The position numbers and the translations under genes are program-made. The notes beneath the pieces were generated by a model. The model searched no databases and had not been told where the DNA came from. It was given only the letters and a program-made list of their open reading frames with translations. Shown here piece by piece: positions 32,998-44,120 of a DNA stretch of 60,000 nt. Origin of the DNA: Strigamia acuminata (Eukaryota > Arthropoda > Chilopoda > Geophilomorpha > Linotaeniidae); the NCBI GenBank assembly GCA_949358305.1, contig OX442320.1, positions 10,124,259 to 10,184,258 of the forward strand, read 5' to 3'. Within the stretch, counting starts at the first letter, position 1. Every line of letters begins with the position of its first letter.

Positions 32998-35167
32998 CAA
33001 ACTTCGTTCGTATACGAGGTGTATACACGTCGTATACAACTTGTATACGACTTGTAAACGATTCGTTTACGATTACGATCAAAATACGAGCTCGTATACA
33101 ACGCGTATACGAGCGAGTGGAAATCATCGACCATCTCGAATACGACTCGAATTCGATTCGTATTCGATTCGAATACGATTCGAATTCGATTCGAATACGA
33201 ATACGATCAAAATACGAACTCGTAACAACTCGAATACGAATCAAAGTCCGGGAAACAAAAATCATCGACCATCTCGTATACGATTCGAAAGCGAATCGAA
33301 TACGATTTCGCGTTGAAAAAGGACAAAACTCGTATTCGATTCGAAAGCGAATCGAATACGATTTCGCTTGGGAAAAGGACTCGAATGCGCCTCCACGTTG
33401 CAATGCGCATTTGTGTAAACGATGATGGAATCCCCTGCTTAAATACTGGCTATCGCGTCACGTAACAGCAACGTGCCACGTCACGTAATTGCAACGTGCC
33501 GCGCTATGCCACACAATGTGCCGCCGCGATAGGCCATCGAACCCGAATGTGTGTGATGCGAAACGCGCGAGTACACGCGCGGAGAACGCGCGGCAATGCT
33601 AGCAACAGGAGCGCAACTGCCCAAGAAATTGCTCAACAATAAAAGGCACGTGGAAGCACGTGCCTGAAACAATAGGCACTTCAAATAAAGTTATTGTTAA
33701 AAAACGGGCTTGAAAACCAACAATTACACAATAATTAAGGGGCAAGAAATGAACTTTGCTGCAATGCAAAGTTCTCAAAATACAGAGAAATGAAAGTTAC
33801 ACTTGTATAAAGAATTGACAATGTTTGAAACCAATAAAAACTACAAAAACACACTTGTAAAAAACCCAAAACAACCCCCAGAATGAATTATTTGACTCAA
33901 ATTAACCCTAAAACAGTCTTGGAGGTCGTGCAGACGACAGAGTCGGATCGGAAGGTTGCTAAAACCTGACGCCAAAACTAGCAATGGGACAGCTAGTTAG
34001 AAAACAGCTTTTTCATCAATCATGAACGCTGAAAACCTCACCCAGGGGTAGAAAATGATGGAGAGAACGTTTTCGCCATCTAAAACGGTCTAAAACGGGT
34101 CTAAAATGCCTAAACCGGCGCCTGGAACGTGGCGCAGTTGTTGGGTCAAATATTGTCAAAAATCAGTGGAAATTTGTCAAATACTGGCAAAAATCTGCTG
34201 AAATTTGTCAAAAATTGCCAAATTTTGGCGCAAGTTACGTGAGGTTTGCGCGCATCCAACTATGACGAAAAATCCATGCGTGTGCACGCGCGATTTACTG
34301 GCGCGTTGGAAGCGTTAAAATAAATTTTTCCAATATCTAACACAATTTGCACCGAATTATGGCAATTTTTGACAAATTTACATGGATTTTTGCCAGTATT
34401 TGACAAATTTCCACGGATTTTTGACAATATTTGACAAATTCCAGACAAATTTCAGACAAATTTCAATTAATTTTAGAAATTTTATGAGAAATTTCAGCAA
34501 ATGTTTGAGGATTGAGGAAATCTTCTGAAATTTGTCAAATATAGGCAAAAATCTTCTGAAATTTGTCAAATACAGGCAAAAATCTGCTGAAATTTGTCAA
34601 AAATTGCCCAAATTCCGTGCAAGTTTTGCAAGTTTTGCGCGCATCAAATTGTATGCGCGCCTATACTATTGCACGAGCGCATTGACGCGTGATGAACACC
34701 GACCACGTTTACGAAGTGAATTCGAGCTACAAAAGTATCGAGTCGCCATTCTATGATGGAAAAAAAAAATTAAGTGTAAACAAACAAAATAAAAACTTTA
34801 ATATACAAGAAACGTACAATTCCACTCAACTTTGTTTCAAATTTTATTTATTGGATCATTGAAAATAAACAGTAGTGTTGTGCACTGTACGCTTAAGTGT
34901 ATACCGGCGATGCGTTGTTTTGTGGTGGGGATTTGCCTCGATAATTGATCTTTTCTCTTTGTTTGCAATATTTTTTTGGCCTTTTTTGTTGATTTTTCGG
35001 TTTGAAATTGTTTTTTTCCGGTGTAATTTAAGTGGTGGAAGGTTGTTGCGTGTGTTGAGGGTAATTTTGGCGGTTTTTGGGTCGGGATTAGTGTTTTCAG
35101 CGATTTTTTATCGGTATTTGGGGTTTGATGCAGCGGATAGCGCATGCGAATCGCCGTCGACCGTAGC

Positions 35168-36433
35168 ATTAGCAATTGCAACGTGCCGCGCTATGCCACA
35201 CAATGTGCCGCCGCGATAGGCCATCGAATCCGAATGTGTGTGATGCGAAACGCGAGTACGCGCGCGGAGAACGCGCGGCAATGCTAGCAACAGGAGCGCA
35301 ACTGCCCAAGAAATTGCTCAACAATAAAAGGCACGTGGAAGCACGTGCCTGAAACAATAGGCACTTCAAATAAAGTTATTGTTAAAAAACGGGCTTCAAA
35401 ACCAACAATTACACAATAATTAAGGGGCAAGAAATGAACTTTGCTGCAATGCAAAGTTCTCAAAATACAGAGAAATGAAAGTTACACTTGTATAAAGAAT
35501 TGACAATGTTTGAAACCAATAAAAACTACAAAAACACACTTGTAAAAAACCCAAAACAACCCCCAGAATGAATTATTTGACTCAAATTAACCCTAAAACA
35601 GTCTTGGAGGTCGTGCAGACGACAGAGTCGGATCGGAAGGTTGCTAAAACCTGACGCCAAAACTAGCAATGGGACAGCTAGTTAGAAAACAGCTTTTTCA
35701 TCAATCATGAACGCTGAAAACCTCACCCAGGGGTAGAAAATGATGGAGAGAACGTTTTCGCCATCTAAAACGGTCTAAAACGGGTCTAAAATGCCTAAAC
35801 CGGCGCCTGGAACGTGGCGCAGTTGTTGGGTCAAATATTGTCAAAAATCAGTGGAAATTTGTCAAATATAGGCAAAAATCTGCTGAAATTTGTCAAAAAT
35901 TGACCAAATTCCGTGCAAGTTTTGCAAGTTTTGTGCGCATCAAGCCATGCGCGCCTATACTATTGCACGAGCGCATTGACGCGTGATGAAAACCGACCAC
36001 GTTTATATCAGTGAATTCGAGCTACAAAAGTATCGAATCGCCATTCTAGTATGGAACAAAAAAAATTAAAAAATAAAAACTTTAATATACGAGAAACGTA
36101 CAATTCCACTCAACTTTGTTTCAAATTTTATTTATTGGATCATTAAAAATAAACAGTAGTGTTGTGCACTGTACACTTAAATGTATACCGCAGTACAAGT
36201 ACCGCGGTCCCGGTACTGCACCGGTACACGTAAAAACGCGAGTTTCTCAAATTTAAAAAGTTGATGTCGGCGGCGATGCGTTGTTTTGTGGTGAGAATTT
36301 GCCTCGAGAATTGATCTTATCTCTTTGTTTGCAATATTTTTTTTGGCATTCTTTGTTGATTTTTCGGTTTGAATTTGTTTTTTTCCGGTGTAATTTGAGT
36401 GGTGGAAGGTTGTTGGGGTGTGTTGAGGGCAAT
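35168..36433. repeat. Third, partial copy of the P1 right arm
   Basis: From 35172 the sequence restarts the arm segment that begins at 33487 ('gcaacgtgccgcgctatgcc') and follows it in the same orientation to about 36433. A block corresponding to roughly 34180-34560 is missing, and a short insert with 'ccgcggtcccggtac' lies near 36200. This makes a direct repeat of one arm beside the palindrome. Confidence 0.85.
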
Positions 36434-36705
36434 TTTGGTTATTTGTTGATTTTTAATTGATTTAATCGTTTTCTGTTTGTTTTTGCTGGTTTTTAATCGA
36501 TTTTTCTGTATTTTTGGTCAATTTTTACCAATTGTAATTGTTATTTGTCATTCTGAATTGATTATTGTCCGATTTTATTCGATTATTGTCAGATTTCAGT
36601 CGATTTTTGTCGATTTCTAATCAATGTTTATACATTTCTTATCAAGTTTTGTATATTTTTGTTGATTTTTAATCATATTTGTTCCTTTTTAATCAAAGTC
36701 GAAAA

Positions 36706-37035
36706 CGAGTTGTAAATGCGTTCGTATGCGACGCGAACGCGTATTGGAGTCGATTCCAAGTTCGTATTCCATCGCGAACGCGCATTTGAGACGTAAACAA
36801 GTTTATCTTTTTCACTCTCGCTTGATCCCCCTTTATCGCGCCTCATTGCTCCTGTGAAAAAAAATATATGAGAATGCACAGAAATGAACCTTCCAATACT
36901 TACATGAAAATTGGCAACCTTGACACAAAACAGTCTATCGACACTCCCAACACCACCCCGGACATTTTTCGGAAGAGTTTGGTCCACCCGGAATCCGCAG
37001 AATAGTCTCCCCCGAAATGCGGATTTCGCGGACGC
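36706..37035. repeat. Left direct repeat flanking foldback P2
   Basis: It matches 39597-39937 in the same orientation with scattered differences ('aaatgaaccttccaatac', 'cgacactcccaacaccaccc', 'gaaatgcggatttcgcgga'). Confidence 0.85.
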
Positions 37036-37091
37036 CAATCCGCGAAAAGGATAAAAAATTTCCAATGTATAAACTTTATTTCTGTTTTCAG

Positions 37092-37301
37092 TTTCCTGAT
37101 ATGATTAAAGAAAATCCTAAATATTATTTCCAAACATTTATCAAATTCTTTTCAAAAGCAGTTGTGGAGGCGTCTACTACGAACGAGTCATCGTGGGCGT
37201 CAAATTTGAATATTTTTAACTTTCTGCGTTTGCACGAATTCGCAGAATTCGTCCACTGGCATCGTGGCGACGCATGGTCGACATTTTGTATTCATATGTG
37301 A
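37092..37301 (+). other. Exon-like open stretch beside foldback P2
   Basis: After a good acceptor-like site (ttctgttttcag, 37091) a frame is open for 69 codons to TGA, with mixed composition (e.g. IKENPKYYFQTFIKFF, LHEFAEFVHWHRG). It looks more protein-like than the repeats around it, but no donor, start or partner exon is evident. It may be an exon fragment carried by repeat activity. Confidence 0.2.
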
Positions 37302-37382
37302 CGCGCACTCTATTTACTCACGTAGAACACACGAATCGCGCGCGTCAACGCGCACATGTAAATTTAGTTTCACTGAATCGCG

Positions 37383-39590
37383 TACGAGTTTTTCCCTTTT
37401 TCAACGCGAAATCGTATTCGACTCGCTTTCTAGTCGAGTACGAATTTTGCCCTTCTTCAACGCGAAATCGTATTCGACTCGCTTTCTAGTCGAGTACGAA
37501 TTTTGCCCTTCTTCAACGCGAAATCGTATTCGACTCGTTTTCGAGTCGAATGCGAATTTTGCCCTTCTTCAACGCGAAATCGTATTCGACTCGTTTTCGA
37601 GTCGAATGCGAATTCGTATTCGACTCGTTTTCGAGTCGAATGCGAATTTTGTCCTTCTTCAACGCGAAATCGTATTCGACTCGTTTTCGAGTCGAGTACG
37701 AATTTTGCCCTTCTTCAACGCGAAATCGTATTCGACTCGTTTTCGAGTCGAGTACGAGTTTTGCCCTTCTTCAACGCGAAATCGTATTCGACTCGTTTTC
37801 GAGTCGAGTACGAGTTTTGCCCTTCTTCAACGCGAAATCGTATTCGACTCGTTTTCGAGTCGAGTACGAATTTTGCCCTTCTTCAACGCGAAATCGTATT
37901 CGACTCGTTTTCGAGTCGAGTACGAGTTTTGCCCTTCTTCAACGCGAAATCGTATTCGACTCGTTTTCGAGTCGAGTACGAGTTTTGCCCTTCTTCAACG
38001 CGAAATCGTATTCGATTCGCTTTCGAATCGTATACGAGATGGTCGATTTTTGTTTCCCGGACTTTGATTCGTATTCGAGTTGTTACGAGTTCGTATTTCG
38101 ATCGTATTCGTATTCGAATCGAATTCGAATCGTATTCGAATCGAATACGAATCGAATTCGAGTCGTATTCGAGATGGTCGATGATTTCCACTCGCTCGTA
38201 TACGCGTTGTATACGAGCTCGTATTTTGATCGTAATCGTAAACGAATCGTTTACAAGTTGTATACAAGTTGTATACGACGTGTATACACCTCGTATACGA
38301 ACGAAGTTTGTGAAAACACAATTTCCAAATAAGACGTATGTGACTACTATGTGTTTTCATGTCGTAGTAAGTATCCGGTGGATTTTCCAAACTTCGTTCG
38401 TATACGAGGTGTATACACGTCGTATACAACTTGTATACGACTTGTAAACGATTCGTTTACGATTACGATCAAAATACGAGCTCGTATACAACGCGTATAT
38501 GAGCGAGTGGAAATCATCGACCATCTCGAATGCGACTCGAATACGATTCGAATACATCTCGAATACATCTCGAATACGAGTCGTACGAGTCAAAGTCCGG
38601 TAACGGGTCATCGTATTCGAGTTGTTACGAGTTCGTATTTTGATCGTATTCGTATTCGAATCGAATTCGAATCGTATTCGAATCGAATACGAATTCGCAT
38701 TCGACTCGAAAACGAGTCGAATACGATTTCGCGTTGAAGAAGGGCAAAATTCGTACTCGACTCGAAAACGAGTCGAATACGATTTCGCGTTGAAGAAGGG
38801 CAAAATTCGCATTCGACTCGAAAACGAGTCGAATACGAATTCGCATTCGACTCGAAAACGAGTCGAATACGATTTCGCGTTGAAGAAGGGCAAAACTCGT
38901 ACTCGACTCGAAAACGAGTCGAATACGATTTCGCGTTGAAGAAGGGCAAAACTCGTACTCGACTCGAAAACGAGTCGAATACGATTTCGCGTTGAAGAAG
39001 GGCAAAATTCGCATTCGACTCGAAAACGAGTCGAATACGAATTCGCATTCGACTCGAAAACGAGTCGAATACGATTTCGCGTTGAAGAAGGGCAAAACTC
39101 GTACTCGACTCGAAAACGAGTCGAATACGATTTCGCGTTGAAGAAGGGCAAAACTCGTACTCGACTCGAAAACGAGTCGAATACGATTTCGCGTTGAAGA
39201 AGGGCAAAATTCGCATTCGACTCGAAAACGAGTCGAATACGATTTCGCGTTGAAGAAGGGCAAAACTCGTACTCGACTCGAAAACGAGTCGAATACGATT
39301 TCTCGTTGAAGAAGGGCAAAACTCGTACTCGACTCGAAAACGAGTCGAATACGATTTCGCGTTGAAGAAGGGCAAAATTCGCATTCGACTCGAAAACGAG
39401 TCGAATACGATTTCGCGTTGAAGAAGGGCAAAACTCGTACTCGACTAGAAAACGAGTCGAATACGATTTCGCGTTGAAGAAGGGCAAAATTCGCATTCGA
39501 CTCGAAAACGAGTCGAATACGATTTCGCGTTGAAGAAGGGCAAAATTCGTACTCGACTAGAAAGCGAGTCGAATACGAGATCATTTTTTG
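37383..39590. repeat. Foldback P2 with arms of tandem 56-bp units
   Basis: About 11 copies of a 56-bp unit run 37383-38025. The centre (about 38020-38530) repeats the P1 core including the 77-bp spacer. About 14 copies run in the opposite orientation over 38690-39590. Each unit contains a small inverted repeat (GACTCG ... CGAGTC) and the invariant word AACGCGAAATCGTATTCGA. P1 carries a single version of this unit in each arm (near 32600 and 33310), so P2 looks like an amplified derivative. Long frames on both strands are unit-length artefacts. Confidence 0.93.
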
Positions 39591-39596
39591 ATCTGG

Positions 39597-39937
39597 GTCG
39601 TGAATGCGTCCGTATGTCACGCGAACGCGTGTTGGAGTCGATTCCGAGTTCGTATTCCATCTTGAACGCGCATTGGAGACGTAAACCAGTTTATTTTACC
39701 CACTCTCGCTCGATCCCGCTTCATCGCTCCTTGTCGCTCCTGTGAAAAAAAATACATGAGAATGTGCAGAAATGAACCTTCCAATACTCACATGAAAATT
39801 GACAACCTTGACACAAAACAGTCTATTGACACTCCCAACACCACCCCGGACATTTTCCGGAAGAGTTTGGTCCACCCGGAATCCCCAGAATAGTCGCCCC
39901 CGAAATGCGGATTTCGCGGAAGCCAATCCGCGAAAAG
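39597..39937. repeat. Right direct repeat flanking foldback P2
   Basis: It is the same-orientation copy of 36706-37035. It is followed without a gap by the minisatellite block that also occurs at 23371. Confidence 0.85.
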
Positions 39938-39940
39938 GCT

Positions 39941-41095
39941 ATACTTGTAAGTATGCTCTGCTGTTAGTAGTCTCTACTCTGCCATTAGATACCACCTTGC
40001 CATTAGCCAATGCACTTGCTGTTGAAAGTTTACCATTAGTTAATGTCCTGTTAATCACTATAGTCACAATTGGAAGTTTAATACTAGGTATTGTCCTGTT
40101 GATAGTCATCGTACTCGTCATTGGAAGTTTTCCATTGGGTACCATCCTGTCTTTAGTCAATATAGTAACCATTTGAAGTGTCCCATTGGGTATTTTGCTG
40201 ACATTAGTCAATGTGCAAATCACTGGAATTTTACCATTAGGTATCATCCTGTTGCTAGTAACTGCACACCCCTATCATTGTCCTCTAACTAGTCACTCAC
40301 CCCTGTCATTAGGAATCGTCCTGTTGCTAGTCACTTTACTAACCTCTGGATGTTTACAATTAGGTATCATCCTGTTGCTAGTCACTTTCCTTACCCCTGA
40401 CTGTTTCCCATTAGGTATCGTCCTGTTGTTAGTCACTTTACTAACTCCTGGACCTTTACCATTAGGTATCGTCCTGTTGCTAGTCACTTTCCTTACCCCT
40501 GACTGTTTCACATTAGGTATCGTCCTGTTGCTAGTCACTTTACTAACTCCTGGACCTTTACTATTAGGTATCGTCCTGTTGCTAGTCACTTTACTAACTC
40601 CTGGACCTTTACCATTAGGTATCGTCCTGTTGCTAGTCACTTTCCTTACCCCTGACTGTTTCACATTAGGTATCGTCCTGTTGCTAGTCACTTTACTAAC
40701 TCCTGGACCTTTACTATTAGGTATCGTCCTGTTGCTAGTCACTTTACTAACTCCTGGACCTTTACCATTAGGTATCGTCCTGCTGCTAGTCATTTTGCTT
40801 ACCCCTGACTGTTTACCGTAAGGTATCGTCCTGCTGCTAGTCGCTACATCTTTACCATTAGGTATCGTCCTGCTGCTAGTCGCTACATCTTTACCATAAG
40901 GTATCGTCCTGCTGCTAGTCGCTACATCTTTACCATTAGGTATCGTCCTGCTGCTAGTCGCTACATCTTTACTATTAGGTATCGTCCTGTTGCTAGTCGC
41001 TACACCTCTGTCATTAGGTATCGTCCTGTTGCTAGACACTACATCTGTCATGAGGTATCGTCCTGTTGCTAGTCACTTCACTCACCCCTGGATGT
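39941..41095. repeat. Minisatellite with 51-bp and 39-bp units
   Basis: The block opens with a copy of 23371-23491, then degenerate units, then regular 51-bp units starting TTAGGTATCGTCCTGTTGCT (about 40310-40800). It ends with 39-bp units in which the variable part is shortened to 'cgctacatctttacca' (about 40820-41040). Higher-order triplets of 51-bp variants repeat at 153 bp. The units have no stops in two opposite frames, so the long hydrophobic or Ser/Thr frames here are not genes. Confidence 0.93.
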
Positions 41096-41194
41096 TTACC
41101 ATATATGCAATGTAATTTTTTTTTTAATTTTTCTAAGTTTTTTATATGAAGATAATATATTGAAATCAACTTTTATTTTCTGGAAAAGTTAAGA

Positions 41195-41610
41195 GTGAAA
41201 GAGGAAAGGAGAAAAGGGAAGGAGGAGGAAAGGAGAGTGAGGAGAAGAGGGAAAAGGGAAGGAGGAGGAAAGAAGGAGAGTGAGGAGAAGAGAAAAGAAC
41301 AGAAGGAAAGGAGATGAAGAGAGGAGGAGGAAAAAAGAAGAGAGGACAGAAGAAGGGAAAGAAATAAAATGAAGATACATTTACACAATAAAGATTGAAT
41401 ACAATCATGATTACATAAAATATAAAATAGTGAATACATGAAATATAAAATAGTGAATACGTAAAATATAAAATAGTGAATACATAAAATATAAAATAAT
41501 GAATACATAAAATATAAAATAGTGAATACATAAAATATAAAATAGTGAATACGTAAAATATAAAATAGTTAATACAATAAATATAAAAATAATGAATACA
41601 TAAAATATAA
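41195..41610. repeat. Purine tract followed by a 23-bp AT minisatellite
   Basis: Bases 41195-41365 are nearly pure A/G on the plus strand. Bases about 41410-41610 are roughly nine units of ATAAAATATAAAATAGTGAATAC with small variations. This lies just 3' of the 93-aa gene and may be in its transcribed tail. Confidence 0.9.
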
Positions 41611-41636
41611 ATGTCAAGTTTCTGCCAGTAGTCTTC

Positions 41637-43844
41637 TCAATGTGCTTGCATGTTAGGACCCAGAGTGACCAATTCTGGGCCCCGGAAAATAATGTTACCT
41701 TTAGGCTTCTTGATGTCTTCATTCTTCAGTCTGGTGACTCTGAAATAGAAAAAGGATACAATAAAACATAAGACAGAACAGGACAACACAAATTAAACTT
41801 AATTATAAATAAAACATGAAACAAATAAAGCTAAAAAATCCAATACGCAATTCACGAACCGAAAAATATATAAAAAATAACAAAAATAAAGCAAACTAAA
41901 AAAAAATAAAAACGAGAAAAACCAAAGCCATTAATTAATAACTAATAAAGCAACAACTTACAAAAATATTCCTCGCCCTTGAAAGCCGTTTTCATGTTCA
42001 AAACTTCTTTGTCATAAGCAATACCGACGGAAACTGCAGACAATGAAAAATATATAAATGACTAATTCGAGTGTACGATAAAAAAAAATATGAGAAAAAT
42101 AAAACGCCAGAATAAATATTAAAGCAATAACTAAAATTAAAATTAAACTTGCCGTACGTGTGTACCTTATCGTAGGTAGCGGTAGCTAAAACTAAAAAAA
42201 AAGAAAATATGTAGGCTTAATAAATCTAGAAACAACGAAAAAATATGTATGCCTAATAAATCTAAACGAAAAAATAGGTAGGCCTGAAAAAGTGTAGGCC
42301 TAATAAATCTAGAAACAACGGAAAAAAATATGTAGGTTTACTAAATCTAGAAACAACGAAAAAATATGTAGGCCTAATAAATCTAAACGAAAAAATAGGT
42401 AGGCCTGAAAAAAAATGTAGGCCTAATAAATCTAGAAGCAACGAAAAAATATGTAGGCCTAATAAATCTAAACGAAAATATAGGTAGGCCTGAAAAAAAT
42501 GTAGGCCTAATAAATCTAGAAGCAACGAAAAAATATGTAGGCCTAATAAATCTAAAAACGAAAAAATAGGTAGGCCTGAAAAAAAATGTAGGCCTAATAA
42601 ATCTAGAACCAACGAAAAAATATGTAGGTTTACTAAATCTAGAAACGGGAAAAAATATGTAGGCCTAATAAATCTAGAAACAACGAAAAAATATGTAGGT
42701 TTACTAAATCTAGAAACAACGGGAAAAAATATGTAGGCTTAATAAATCTAGAAACAACGGAAAAAATATGTAGGCCTAATAAATCTAAAAACGAAAAAAT
42801 AGGTAGGCCTGAAAAAAAATGTAGGCCTAATAAATCTAGAAAACGAAAAAATATGTAGGCCTAATAAATCTAGAAACAACGAAAAAATATGTAGACCTAA
42901 TAAATCTAGAAACAACGGGAAAAAATATGTAGGCTTAATTAATCTAAACGAAAAAATATGTAGGCCTAATAAATCTAGAAACAACGAAAAAATATTTAGG
43001 CCTAATAAATCTAGAAACAACGAAAAAACATGTAGGCCTAATAAATCTAAAAACGAAAAAATAGGTAGTCCTGAAAAAATATGTAGGCCTTAAATAACCT
43101 GTCGGCCTGAAAAAATGTATAGGCATAAATAGACATGTCGGCCTGAAAAAATATGTAGGCCTAAATCTATAAACGAAGAAAAATATGTAGGCGTAAAATA
43201 ACATGTAAGCCTGAAAAATTATGTAGGCCCAAATAGATAAACGAAGAAAAATATGTAGGCCTAAATCACGTAGACCTAAATAATTAATCTACAGGTGCAT
43301 GATAACAAAAAATGTCACTTACCTAAGAACCTAATCCGTTTGCATCCTGTAGTAAGTCTCATTAAAAATCCCTGTATATAAAAAAAAATAGTTAGTGCGG
43401 ATTCGTGAAAGGTTTTGGAAATTCAAACCATTGATAAACGCCGTTTCCTCGTTCAAACTTCAAAAACCACGATGAATATTTAATGAGGTATTTCGATGAA
43501 TTCTCAACTCCCAGGCGGTATTTCCGCTTCAATGCTGCCATCTCGCGCCAATAATTTCCAAGCGAAACCGGTCCAAAAAGCGCTTTGATTATCGAAGAAT
43601 TCATTAAAACTCGAATAAAAATTAAATTTCTTACCATCAATCCCTTTAGTTTTAAAGAAGTGATATTACTACATGTCAGACAAAAGAAACATTCATTTTG
43701 AATCGCACTGAAAATCATGTCGAAAACGGTGGCGCCATCTCGGAATTTGCCTACGAACTTGCAAAGATGGCCGCTCGTTTTCCCACACCGAGAGCGAAAT
43801 AAAAGTTAAAAAATGCTACCTACCGATTCGCGCGGATCAGTCAT
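41637..43844 (-). CDS. Unrecognised conserved-looking 93-aa protein, five exons
   Basis: The exons on the minus strand are 43844-43824, 43371-43323, 42191-42153, 42033-41962 and 41737-41637, and all phases agree. The product starts MTDPRES, continues GFLMRLTTGC, then has a short hydrophobic stretch (RIRFLVLATATYDK), VSVGIAYDKEVLN, a Lys/Glu-rich part, and ends GPELVTLGPNMQAH. Introns 1, 2 and 4 have GT-AG ends; intron 3 begins GCAAGT, the usual form of a GC-AG intron. Intron 2 is filled by a minisatellite. The 5' end lies about 280 bp from the 3' end of calpain C on the same strand. I do not recognise the family; a small membrane-associated or mitochondrial protein is only a guess. Confidence 0.6.
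42195..43270. repeat. Intronic minisatellite, ~36-bp unit
   Basis: About 25 units related to TATGTAGGCCTAATAAATCT followed by 'agaaacaacgaaaaaa' fill nearly all of intron 2 of the 93-aa gene. Two unit types alternate, with 'ctagaaacaacg' or with 'ctaaacgaaaaaataggtaggcctg'. Confidence 0.93.
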
Positions 43845-43943
43845 CGCCACCGACAAGGCCTCGATCCACAAAATATGCTCCCGTCAAGTCATCATCAGTT
43901 TATCCATCGCCGGCAAAGTAAAATCACCACCCAATAAACAAAC

Positions 43944-43978
43944 CACAGAATAACATAACTAAGATATGTTATTCTGTG
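43944..43978. other. Perfect 14-bp inverted repeat between two genes
   Basis: CACAGAATAACATA and TATGTTATTCTGTG flank a 7-nt loop. The hairpin sits between the 93-aa gene start and the calpain C 3' end. Its role is unknown. Confidence 0.6.
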
Positions 43979-44120
43979 CATATGTCGCAGCTCAAGGAGC
44001 CCTGGAACTGCCCCCACGACCGACCTACAATTGGAATGTAAAATTCATTCATCGTCAAATAAATGAATAAATTAAAACCAAGAGAAATCATTTATTAGAA
44101 AAATATATTCATGTACAATT

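Larger units (their letters stand above)
29315..36690. repeat. Large nested foldback region P1
   Basis: Main arms are about 30757-32920 and 32998-35167, inverted around a 77-bp spacer. Corresponding frames on the two arms translate identically or with single changes, so identity is very high. Outer arms (29315-29510 and 36440-36690) are also inverted copies but more diverged, including a ~70-bp indel. Near the centre the arms consist of words such as TCGTATTCGAATCG and CGTATACG. Further out they hold a segment with repeated 'tttgtcaaa' words and a segment with 'ccgccgcgataggccat'. No transposase is present. It resembles foldback-type elements with very long inverted arms. Confidence 0.9.

Noticed and set aside
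32493-33425. Frames of 120-180 codons around the P1 centre
   Set aside because: The same peptides appear on both strands because of the palindrome and the self-complementary words; not protein-coding.
37264-39620. Several long open frames (up to 379 codons) on both strands
   Set aside because: They are produced by stop-free tandem 56-bp units in foldback P2; the translations are mere unit repeats, and both strands are equally open.
40186-41051. 211- and 252-codon frames on opposite strands
   Set aside because: Both arise from the 51/39-bp minisatellite, whose unit lengths are multiples of three without stops.
39937-41095. CRISPR-like appearance of regular repeats
   Set aside because: Units are contiguous tandem repeats without unique spacers, in eukaryotic DNA.
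41166-41722. Tyr/Phe/Ile-rich minus-strand frames
   Set aside because: Translation of the 23-bp AT minisatellite and the purine tract. Only the short last exon of the 93-aa gene is kept.
43392-43718. 108-codon minus-strand frame inside intron 1 of the 93-aa gene
   Set aside because: Its composition is fairly protein-like, but the gene splices in phase without it and no matching acceptor and donor pair was found.
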